A stretch of DNA of 10,174 bases from Candidatus Poseidoniaceae archaeon. Its GTDB lineage: Archaea > Thermoplasmatota > Poseidoniia > Poseidoniales > Poseidoniaceae. The number at the start of each line of letters is the position of its first letter. Position 1 is the stretch's first letter. A program made the position numbers and the translations under genes. Shown here in pieces: positions 1 through 5,868 of the stretch. The DNA lies in contig JAQXFM010000277.1 in assembly GCA_029250305.1 (NCBI GenBank), positions 1-10,174 on the forward strand. Reading direction: 5' to 3'. Below the pieces are notes generated by a model, which saw nothing but the letters and a program-made list of their open reading frames with translations, made no database searches and was not told where the DNA came from.

Positions 1-144
1 CGTGCGATGGTTCTCGTAATTCGTGAGAGCTTTGGCTACTTTATCGAATATCCAGCCATACACGGCAAGGACGATGAGGTTCGTCGCCGCACTCAGCACA
101 ATGTACTTTTTTTGCATCCACTGTTTCTCAAAGAAACCTTTCGT
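1..144 (-). other. Anoctamin/TMEM16-like segment joined in frame to truncated DHFR (possible assembly chimera)
   Basis: Codons 81-128 of the frame starting at 384 encode a basic/aromatic stretch (FFEKQWMQKKY, 84-94), one hydrophobic span (about residues 95-113) and then AKALTNYENHRT (117-128). From knowledge of the family, anoctamin (TMEM16) proteins carry a hydrophobic helix followed by a motif of the form LTxWENHRT before their next conserved region, and this segment fits that pattern well. Anoctamins are eukaryotic channels and scramblases, so the segment does not belong in a DHFR and is not expected in an archaeon. The likeliest explanation is a chimeric read, clone or contig joining picoeukaryote DNA at a junction near 140-175. 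A true fusion or transfer is the alternative. Only 48 residues are visible, so the family call is moderate. Confidence 0.5.
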
Positions 145-384
145 CGCGAGGATGGCTTCGTAGTCGAGCACCTCGACGTCGTCGCGGGCGCTTCTTGACA
201 TGACGATGTTGCGTCGGCCGGGGAGTGCCTTTGGTAGACTGTCCCATGTCTTTCGTCCCATGACGATGGTTTTCGACATCGTGACTTGCTTGAAGTGTTG
301 CAAATCGCTGGATTGCCGCCATGGCAGGTCACCATCTTTTCCAATGGCGCCTTGTGTGTCGCATGCAAAAATCATTGTGAACAT
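1..384 (-). CDS. folA: Dihydrofolate reductase, N-terminal half only, continuing in frame into a foreign-looking membrane segment; runs off the window
   Basis: DHFR reduces dihydrofolate to tetrahydrofolate with NADPH in the cytoplasm, recycling what thymidylate synthase produces. The frame is open for 128 codons from an ATG at 384 to the window edge. Residues 1-80 follow the family: a short first strand, GAIGKDGDLPW (12-22), the substrate-binding acidic residue D27 in SSDLQHF, then VMGRKTW (41-47) and LPGRRNIVMSR (54-64), the NADPH-contacting stretch. After about residue 70-80 the similarity stops. The expected second half, with the paired-glycine motif (as in VIGGG) and the C-terminal strands, is absent. 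It is replaced by a hydrophobic segment described separately. The gene begins 9 bases after the thyA stop, with GAGG just upstream, so it is the last gene of the operon. As read here the enzyme could not be functional. The DHFR identity of residues 1-70 is near certain; the integrity of the join is doubtful. Confidence 0.85.
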   Translation of the reverse strand, partial: MFTMIFACDTQGAIGKDGDLPWRQSSDLQHFKQVTMSKTIVMGRKTWDSLPKALPGRRNIVMSRSARDDVEVLDYEAILATKGFFEKQWMQKKYIVLSAATNLIVLAVYGWIFDKVAKALTNYENHRT

Positions 385-393
385 CGGAACGCC

Positions 394-1188
394 TCACACA
401 GCAATTGGTGCAGAAATATGCGGGTGGTGTTCGTAGCCAACCACTTCGATGTCGTCGTAGGTGAATCCATCGATGGTCGTCACATCAGGGTTGAGTTTGA
501 GTTGAGGGAGTGCCATCGGTTCTCGACTGATTTGCAGGTTGGCTTGCTCAAGGTGGTTGCTGTAGAGGTGTGCGTCACCCAGCGTGTGGACAAAGGCGCC
601 AGGCTTGAGCCCGCAGACTTGCGCCATCATGTGGGTAAGCAACGCATAGGAGGCGATGTTGAACGGGACGCCAAGGAACACATCGGCGCTTCGTTGGTAG
701 AGTTGGCAGTTGAGTTTGCCATTCGCCACATGGAATTGGAAGAAGGCGTGGCAGGGCATGAGCGCCATCGCATCCAGTTCACCAACATTCCAAGCTGAGA
801 CAATGATTCGACGGCTGTTTGGATTGTTCTTGATCATGTCAATCGCTTGCTCGACTTGGTCAATGATGCGACCGTCTTTTGCTTCCCAACGACGCCATTG
901 TTTTCCGTAAACGGGTCCAAGGTCTCCATTCTCATCCGCCCAATCGTTCCAAATTCGTACGCCGTTCTCCTGTAGGTAGGCGACGTTGGTGTCGCCTTTC
1001 AAAAACCAAAGCAACTCATGGACGATGGACCGGAGGTGCAACTTCTTGGTGGTGACCATCGGGAAGCCCTTAGCGAGGTCAAACCTCATCTGATGGCCGA
1101 ACACAGAAAGGGTCCCTGTACCTGTTCGGTCACCCTTCTGTTCCCCTTCATCGAGGATTCTCTGAATCAGTTCATGGTACTCTTGCAT
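394..1188 (-). CDS. thyA: Thymidylate synthase, bacterial ThyA type
   Basis: ThyA makes dTMP from dUMP, with methylene-tetrahydrofolate as carbon donor and reductant, in the cytoplasm. The 264-residue product has the same length as E. coli ThyA and aligns essentially without gaps. The dUMP-binding R21 (in DRTGTGTLS), W80, the catalytic nucleophile C146 (in MPCHAFFQF), R166 (in QRSADVF), D169, N177 (in PFNIASY), H207 and Y209 (in HLYSN) are all at the E. coli positions. The C-terminal PIAV matches the usual closing tail. The frame is open to 1278, but the ATG at 1188 is chosen because it matches the family N-terminus, has a GGTGAG ribosome site just upstream, and avoids overlap with the preceding gene. 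It lies 56 bases after that gene and 9 bases before folA. The sequence is strikingly bacterial, which suggests transfer if the host is an archaeon. Confidence 0.97.
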   Translation of the reverse strand: MQEYHELIQRILDEGEQKGDRTGTGTLSVFGHQMRFDLAKGFPMVTTKKLHLRSIVHELLWFLKGDTNVAYLQENGVRIWNDWADENGDLGPVYGKQWRRWEAKDGRIIDQVEQAIDMIKNNPNSRRIIVSAWNVGELDAMALMPCHAFFQFHVANGKLNCQLYQRSADVFLGVPFNIASYALLTHMMAQVCGLKPGAFVHTLGDAHLYSNHLEQANLQISREPMALPQLKLNPDVTTIDGFTYDDIEVVGYEHHPHISAPIAV

Positions 1189-1244
1189 GGACTCACCACA
1201 CCTTCGTTGGAACGGAGGCTTTTGAGGGTTCTTGATGCCCATGT

Positions 1245-1928
1245 TCAAAGAACCAAGAACAAATCGTCCTCGGAACATTCAGGCGCTTCAAGGTAGCGTT
1301 GAATTTGTTCGCCGCTGTATTGAGCCAAATGTTCCTCCATGGCCGGCTGAATCAAGTCGAGGTTCCAGCCACGGCAGACATACCATCGCCGGCCCATGGT
1401 CGCAAGGATTTGCAGTCCTTCCATTGGTTTGCCTTGCAGCAGGCATTTGTTTGACGCGTCAATTTCCGAGCGGTCTTGTTCTGTGTAATACACATGATCT
1501 TCGAGGTTGTATACGAGTGATTCTCGGGGAGCCTGTGCTTTCTTCCTCATTGTGATCGGCGTTTTGCAAGGGGGCCAACCCATGTTTCCAAGCAGCACAA
1601 GACTGACCATCGAATCTGTGGATGGTGTCAACACATCGGATTTTTGCCTTGCCACACAAACTGACTTTTCTGCCATCATGATGGTAAGGTGTGGATCGCC
1701 GCCGAGGATTCTGACTTTCATGGATTCAAAGATGTCGACGCTGATGCCCGGCGGGCCGTCATTCGAAACGAGAAACGGACGAGACGAGCGGGTGTCAATT
1801 GACCACACAGGTGACTCTTTGACGATGTCCATCAAGAGGCAGAGGCCTCTGAGTTCAGCAGCAATTTGTTGTTCACAGGCTCCTTCGAGTAAATTGAGGG
1901 GCCCAAGCGGGGTCGCTATAGGTTTCAC
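1245..1928 (-). CDS. Hypothetical protein, 227 residues, between plsC and thyA
   Basis: I do not recognise this protein. It appears soluble: there is no signal peptide and no convincing membrane span. The N-terminal half is mixed alpha/beta in character with scattered cysteines (C18, C30, C91, C121). The C-terminal part is polar, with a tyrosine/acid-rich stretch (NLEDHVYYTEQDRSEID, 141-157), a block ending in MGRRWYVCRGW (178-188) and an acidic tail. The start is taken as GTG at 1928, because upstream in-frame ATG codons are lacking and the frame is blocked soon above; no strong ribosome site supports it, so the true start is uncertain. The gene follows plsC by 36 bases and precedes thyA by 56 on the same strand, which supports a shared transcript and makes it preferable to the overlapping plus-strand frame at 1507-1962. 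No function can be assigned. Confidence 0.7.
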   Translation of the reverse strand: MKPIATPLGPLNLLEGACEQQIAAELRGLCLLMDIVKESPVWSIDTRSSRPFLVSNDGPPGISVDIFESMKVRILGGDPHLTIMMAEKSVCVARQKSDVLTPSTDSMVSLVLLGNMGWPPCKTPITMRKKAQAPRESLVYNLEDHVYYTEQDRSEIDASNKCLLQGKPMEGLQILATMGRRWYVCRGWNLDLIQPAMEEHLAQYSGEQIQRYLEAPECSEDDLFLVL

Positions 1929-1964
1929 CCAAGCACATCATTCGACATTAATTAAGCGATGAAA

Positions 1965-2750
1965 TCAAGGTGCGCCCAATTCGTGCATGCTCTTCATCAA
2001 TTGGTCGGTAAATTTCCGATACAATTGAGCCAACTGCGCCCTGATTTCATGGTCTTCGAGCGTTGCGATCTTCTCGAGGTCCTCGCTTGTGACGGCCCCA
2101 CCGTGTTCGTGACCAAGCCACTCAAGCCATGTTACGCCCTTGCCGACGTTCATTGTGATCCTTCGGTAGAGGCGTGGCCACTTGTGCCGTTGCGGTTCCA
2201 TGACATCCCGTGTGCCTTGCAGGGCGATTGGAACAACAACCGCGTGTGGATAGGAAGCAGCAAGTCGGGCGGCACCCGTTTTTCCGGGGAGCAGGAAGGG
2301 TGCTTCGGTGCGCTTTGAGCGCGTGCCTTCAGGGAAGATTCCCAAGGCTGCATCTGCTTCCAATACATCAGCAGCGTTGGACAATGCTTGTTCGCCACCT
2401 TTGTCTCGTTTCGTTTCAATTTGGCCGGTTGCTCGCATGAGCGTGCGCAGGGCAGCGTTTCTGAAGTGGCCGTCTTTGGCTAAGTAGCGAACGGGCCTTC
2501 GAGAGGAGGCGATGACCATGATTGGGTCAACATGGGAAAGGTGGTTGGCTGCAAGAATCACAGCGCCTTTTCGTGGAATGTGGTGCACGCCGGAAATCTT
2601 TGTGTTGGCCAGTGGGCGCATGAGGGGCGAGATGATCCATCGAAGGATACCGTAACTTGGTGTCTTTGGCATCTTGATGCCAGTGGTCGGAATGCGCCAA
2701 TGCTGTTCAAGGGATTGCCATGCTGTTGCAAGGCCCTCGGCACGCTCCAT
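1965..2750 (-). CDS. 1-acyl-glycerol-3-phosphate acyltransferase family protein (PlsC-like)
   Basis: Members of this family transfer a fatty acyl group to a glycerophosphate acceptor at the membrane, most often making phosphatidic acid from lysophosphatidic acid. The four family blocks appear in order: catalytic NHLSHVD (69-75, H70 and D75 being the HX4D pair), GQIETKRD (109-116), FPEGTRS (139-145, phosphate binding) and VVPIALQGT (172-180). A weakly hydrophobic helix around 33-48 could dock on the membrane. The length of 261 is normal. The ATG at 2750 is used; an alternative ATG at 2672 (MPKTPSYG) would also leave the domain intact. It is the first gene of the minus-strand cluster, with a TATA-like box about 28 bases upstream. 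Archaeal membranes use ether-linked isoprenoids, so such an enzyme is notable in this context. The acceptor and acyl donor cannot be told from sequence. Confidence 0.9.
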   Translation of the reverse strand: MERAEGLATAWQSLEQHWRIPTTGIKMPKTPSYGILRWIISPLMRPLANTKISGVHHIPRKGAVILAANHLSHVDPIMVIASSRRPVRYLAKDGHFRNAALRTLMRATGQIETKRDKGGEQALSNAADVLEADAALGIFPEGTRSKRTEAPFLLPGKTGAARLAASYPHAVVVPIALQGTRDVMEPQRHKWPRLYRRITMNVGKGVTWLEWLGHEHGGAVTSEDLEKIATLEDHEIRAQLAQLYRKFTDQLMKSMHELGAP

Positions 2751-2764
2751 GACCCATCGGGGCG

Positions 2765-2782
2765 CATAAGGGGACTTATGAC
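2765..2782 (-). promoter_or_regulatory. Candidate TATA box and overlapping inverted repeat upstream of plsC
   Basis: A perfect inverted repeat, CATAAG-GGGA-CTTATG, occupies 2765-2780. Its right half on the minus strand reads TCATAAGT and is centred about 28 bases above the plsC ATG, the spacing of an archaeal TATA box on a leaderless transcript. The repeat may be an operator overlapping the promoter, or a coincidence. The 130-base gap between plsC and the divergent secreted-protein gene must hold promoters in both directions; no clear TATA box is seen for the plus-strand gene. Confidence 0.35.
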
Positions 2783-2880
2783 TTACCGCACGATATTCGG
2801 CGCCACTCCTGTTTTTGTCTCACACAACTGAATGCAGGGCGTGTGCGAAGAATCAAAGCATCCCGGCATGAGGATGCTGC

Positions 2881-4110
2881 ATGAACGAGGGCCCACTTTC
2901 CTCCTTTCATCGCATTCTCACAGCGAGTGTGCTGATGTGCTTGGTGAGTGTGACGTGGAGTCCAGTCGCCCTTGCAGACACGGCTTGGAAAGAAGACGGA
3001 TGGCTCACCACGACGCTTGCCCAAGACCGGTTGGACCTTGGCGACGAGTTTGGTTGCTACGGCATGCTTGGCCTCTCATGGCAAGCAGACCCCGGTGCAG
3101 TTGCCCTTGAGTGCCGGAACTACATCGAAGGCCGCGTCAGCGCAAGCATGTGGGGTGACACGCCGATCTCCACCTACACTCCTGACGGGCTCACCATGTC
3201 GCAACACACCACGATTGCCGGTCAAGGCTTTGTGATTCATGGTGACGAAACAGGCCTCAGCACCACCGCTTGGCACAACGCCACCGATGAGCCAACCGAC
3301 AAATGGGACTGGTACAACCTCGGGCGCCGAGGCGGCTCAATGGAGCAGTTAATCGGTTCAGTCGAAGAAGTTCAGGCAGCGGTTGAACAAGGTGGCCTCG
3401 TCAATTTGTATTGGATTGGTCGGGTCAACGACGCCACCATTCGCCATGACAGGGACATCAGCGCCTACCTTGAGCAGGCGCCAGATGTGTGGTTGACAAC
3501 GTGGGGCCAAGCTTGGTCGTATTGGACCGTCGGTGAGTGCTATGAATTCAGCCATTCCGTCCGAACAGAAGGTGAGCAGTCCATTTTGACATTTGAGTCA
3601 CTTGTCACAGAAGAATGCACGGGGTTGAACCCTGAAGCATGGAACGTTCCGATCACTTGGCGCATCGACCTAAACGGCGCAGCGGTTGATTCAGTGAGCG
3701 ATGAAGCGGGCTTATTGGCGGACATCACAGGCGTTCGTAAGAGCGCTGAAGGATACGCACAAGCCGATGGTGAATACCTCCATCTTTCGTTGGTGAACGG
3801 CCACGCCGTCGAAGTGCGCTACAACGGCTCGGATGCGTACGACATCATTGGGCGTTCTTCATTCTTCAACAACCACTCCACTGCGGTCACCATTGCTGCC
3901 CATGAAACGCATGATTTGTTCAAATGGTCCAAGCGGTTTGTCGATGACGACCATCTTGTCTTTACCTGGCTTGTGGAGCCTCGAGAAGGGCTTGGTGAAT
4001 CCTCATGGTTGCGCTATGCGGCTGTTGGTGTTGGTATCAGCACCATCGTTGCGATGATGTTTGTACTCAAGCGAGAGGGTCTCGGCCCGCTTGCAAATCG
4101 CAAGGAATGA
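2881..4110 (+). CDS. Secreted protein of unknown function with a C-terminal membrane anchor
   Basis: The 409-residue product has a cleavable-looking signal peptide: a basic HR at 10-11, a hydrophobic run at about 12-28 and a VALA cleavage site ending at residue 32. A large extracellular domain covers about 33-376, followed by a single membrane helix at about 379-396 and a short basic cytoplasmic tail (KREG...NRKE). This gives a type I topology. The ectodomain is rich in Trp, Asp and Gly (for example KWDWYNLGRRGG, 141-152, and LTTWGQAWSYWTVGECYEF, 205-223). It holds four cysteines (C59, C78, C220, C246) that could form two disulfides, and N-X-S/T sites at N133, N315 and N331. I recognise no catalytic or binding motif. 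The other ATG codons just upstream (2868, 2874) are out of frame. The gene stands alone between a divergent plsC operon and a convergent regulator gene. Confidence 0.85.
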   Translation: MNEGPLSSFHRILTASVLMCLVSVTWSPVALADTAWKEDGWLTTTLAQDRLDLGDEFGCYGMLGLSWQADPGAVALECRNYIEGRVSASMWGDTPISTYTPDGLTMSQHTTIAGQGFVIHGDETGLSTTAWHNATDEPTDKWDWYNLGRRGGSMEQLIGSVEEVQAAVEQGGLVNLYWIGRVNDATIRHDRDISAYLEQAPDVWLTTWGQAWSYWTVGECYEFSHSVRTEGEQSILTFESLVTEECTGLNPEAWNVPITWRIDLNGAAVDSVSDEAGLLADITGVRKSAEGYAQADGEYLHLSLVNGHAVEVRYNGSDAYDIIGRSSFFNNHSTAVTIAAHETHDLFKWSKRFVDDDHLVFTWLVEPREGLGESSWLRYAAVGVGISTIVAMMFVLKREGLGPLANRKE

Positions 4111-4187
4111 ACGGACTCTAAATCTGGTTGAGAATCAAAGATTATGTGGTTGCTCAAGGCGAGTGGCTTCTTTGAAAACGATTGGAC

Positions 4188-4559
4188 TCAAGCGGTGTTA
4201 TCGGCTCGGTTTAGCACCCATTCAAACAATGAATCGAGGCTCGGTCGCAGTGCAATCGCGTCCTTGGTGAGGGTGTATTCAACGGTTGCAGGTACGGTTG
4301 CGTAGGCCTTTCGATTGACCAATCCAGTGGCTTCGAGTTCCGCCAGGCGTCGCGCAATTGTGGTCGAAGATGAGTCAACTCGTTTCTTGATCTCTGAAAA
4401 CCGCATTGGCGCTGGGTCGCAGTTCATGACGTACAAGATGTTGAGCATTTTCGATTTCGAAAGCATCACGAGAAGATGATCCACATGCGTTCGGGCTGAT
4501 TCACACATGGCTTCCATTCGCTGCGATTGTGCTTGGCTCATGGCTTTTGTAAGTACCAT
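4188..4559 (-). CDS. HxlR/DUF24-family winged-helix transcriptional regulator
   Basis: This is a 123-residue DNA-binding protein. From about residue 27 it follows the HxlR pattern: a helix (HLLVMLSKSKMLNILYVM), MRFSEIKKRV (52-61), the recognition-helix region SSSTTIARRLAELEATGLV (63-81), and the wing VPATVEYTLTKDAIAL (89-104), ending with a C-terminal dimerisation helix. A cysteine at residue 19 lies in the N-terminal arm at about the position of the redox-sensing cysteine of YodB, HypR and QorR; a second cysteine is at 47. The ATG at 4559 is used; MSQAQSQ at residue 7 is an alternative start. The gene is divergent from an MDR oxidoreductase with under 100 bases between them, the typical regulator-target layout for this family. 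It probably represses itself and the oxidoreductase and is released by oxidants or quinones; this is inference. Confidence 0.9.
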   Translation of the reverse strand: MVLTKAMSQAQSQRMEAMCESARTHVDHLLVMLSKSKMLNILYVMNCDPAPMRFSEIKKRVDSSSTTIARRLAELEATGLVNRKAYATVPATVEYTLTKDAIALRPSLDSLFEWVLNRADNTA

Positions 4560-4577
4560 TTTGTTATTAGGGGGCAG

Positions 4578-4601
4578 GTTACAACATTGTTACAAATAAA
4601 C
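4578..4601. promoter_or_regulatory. Shared divergent promoter with candidate HxlR operator
   Basis: The gap between regulator and oxidoreductase holds two copies of GTTACAA (4578-4584 and 4589-4595) spaced 11 bases apart, one helical turn. The overlapping dyad AACATTGTT is at 4583-4591. An AT-rich TATA-like element, TTACAAATAAA (4590-4600), could serve either strand: to the right it would start transcription near 4622-4626, to the left near 4572. A dimeric regulator bound here would cover both promoters. The assignment rests on position and repeats only. Confidence 0.45.
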
Positions 4602-4648
4602 ACCTTTGCCACTCTGTGGTTTATCTACCAAAGGACGAAGCCGCCGAT

Positions 4649-5752
4649 ATGACCGCACACCCAAATGGCAAAACCATGAAGACAATCAGCTTCGCAAAGC
4701 ACGGAAAACCAACTGAACTGAAAAAAGTGGATGCTGCTTATCCTCACGGATTTGATGCTTCGAACAACGTCGTCATCAAAGTCCACGCAGCATCTGTGAA
4801 CCCTGTTGACAAAGCGCTGCTCGCTGGCGATCTGAAAATGGTGCGCCCCGTTGCTGCCTTCCCTCACGTCATTTGCTACGATGTGGCAGGTGTTGTTGCT
4901 GAAGCCGATCAAGCTGGTACTTTCTCAGTGGGCCAACCTGTGTTTGCTCGACTCTTTGGAAATGCAAACGATGGAAAGAAAACACCGTGGTACCGTGGTG
5001 CAATGGCAGAATTCTGTGTTGCTGATGTGTCCAATGTGGTGGCAAAACCCGAGAACTTGACCTTTGAGGAAGCAGCATCCATTCCACTTGTCGGTATGAC
5101 GGCGCTTCAAGTTCTGAAAACTTCAGGACTCAAAGAAGGCGATTCCATCTTCATTTCAGGGGGCGCCGGCGGCGTCGGTACAATGGCGATTCAACTCGCA
5201 AAGCATGTCTTCAAGGCAGGCTTGGTCGTTACTACGGCCTCCAAGGGAGAGAAGGAAAAGTTGTGCAAGAGCCTTGGTGCAGATGTTGTTCTGGATTACA
5301 AGAGCCAGAAGTTCGACGAAGTCTATGGTGGAAACGATGCAGACAAATTTGATGTGTGCTTCGACACGACGGCTGAAAGTCTTCACATGGCAGCAATCAC
5401 CAAAAAAGGCGGACGAATTGTATCCATCGCTGGCATGCCAACCCTCGAAGAAATCCGCCGAATCGGTGGAACGGCTTGGATTCTCAAGCTCTTTTTGAAG
5501 CGCAAAGAAAAGCGCAAGGAATTCAAAGCGGCCGCGGCAGCCAACGCAAGTTGGACCTACCTTTTCCTTTCACCGAGTCAAGAAGATCTTTCGGCTCTTG
5601 CAAGCCACCTTGCGAGCGGTGCTGTGAAACCAGTGCTTGATGGCGTTTGGGACTTCCACTCCGAAGATTCCGAAGCCGGTTGGCAAGGGGCGTTCAATCG
5701 CTCGTTTTCAGGCCGTGCAAAAGGCAAGTGCGTGGTCAAGTTCGTCGCTTGA
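4649..5752 (+). CDS. MDR-superfamily NAD(P)H-dependent oxidoreductase, quinone oxidoreductase-like (zinc-independent)
   Basis: This is a medium-chain dehydrogenase/reductase of 367 residues from this start, probably reducing quinones or reactive enones/aldehydes with NADPH in the cytoplasm. The N-terminal GroES-like domain shows SVNPVDKALLAGDLK and CYDVAGVV. The cysteine and histidine ligands of zinc alcohol dehydrogenases are lacking. The Rossmann domain carries the nucleotide loop GGAGGVG (residues 171-177), a following helix (AIQLAKHVF), KSLGADVVLDYK and KKGGRIVSIAG. The C-terminus (SGAVKPVLDGVW ... GRAKGKCVVKFV) is typical of plant and bacterial quinone reductase homologues. The frame is open back to a GTG at 4616, but that codon lies above the expected transcript start. 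ATG 4649 has AAGGA 13 bases upstream; ATG 4676 (MKTISFAKHG) best matches the family N-terminus. A lysine-rich insert (KRKEKRKEFK) near residue 284 is unusual. It is divergent from an HxlR regulator that probably controls it. Confidence 0.92.
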   Translation: MTAHPNGKTMKTISFAKHGKPTELKKVDAAYPHGFDASNNVVIKVHAASVNPVDKALLAGDLKMVRPVAAFPHVICYDVAGVVAEADQAGTFSVGQPVFARLFGNANDGKKTPWYRGAMAEFCVADVSNVVAKPENLTFEEAASIPLVGMTALQVLKTSGLKEGDSIFISGGAGGVGTMAIQLAKHVFKAGLVVTTASKGEKEKLCKSLGADVVLDYKSQKFDEVYGGNDADKFDVCFDTTAESLHMAAITKKGGRIVSIAGMPTLEEIRRIGGTAWILKLFLKRKEKRKEFKAAAAANASWTYLFLSPSQEDLSALASHLASGAVKPVLDGVWDFHSEDSEAGWQGAFNRSFSGRAKGKCVVKFVA

Positions 5753-5823
5753 TTGTGGATGGCACAACCCGTTTGGAACTTCCTGAAAGATCGCTTCCCC
5801 ATGAGGGGTGTGAGGGTGCTGTG

Positions 5824-5853
5824 CTCTGAATCAAGGTCAGAGTGCATTGACCT
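5824..5853. terminator. Two overlapping, mutually exclusive hairpins between convergent genes; candidate transcription end region
   Basis: CTCTGA (5824-5829) can pair with TCAGAG (5837-5842) across a 7-base loop. AGGTCA (5834-5839) can pair with TGACCT (5848-5853) across an 8-base loop. The two structures share bases 5837-5839 and cannot form together. They sit between the oxidoreductase and the convergent small lipoprotein gene, where both transcripts should end. No strong T-run follows, so a classical terminator is not shown. Confidence 0.3.
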
Positions 5854-5868
5854 AGTGAGTTGCATGAA

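Noticed and set aside
286..798. Plus-strand open frame of 170 codons
   Set aside because: It is antisense to thyA, whose identity is certain, and its translation matches nothing recognisable.
1189..1278. N-terminal extension of thyA to an ATG at 1278
   Set aside because: The extra 30 residues have no family counterpart and would overlap the preceding gene; the ATG at 1188 has a ribosome site and matches E. coli ThyA.
1507..1962. Plus-strand open frame of 151 codons
   Set aside because: It is antisense to the 227-residue hypothetical gene. The minus-strand frame is longer and fits the spacing of the operon, so this was judged a shadow, though neither is proven.
4616..4648. GTG start for the quinone oxidoreductase
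   Set aside because: It lies only about 20 bases below the likely TATA element, above the expected transcript start, and adds residues not seen in the family.
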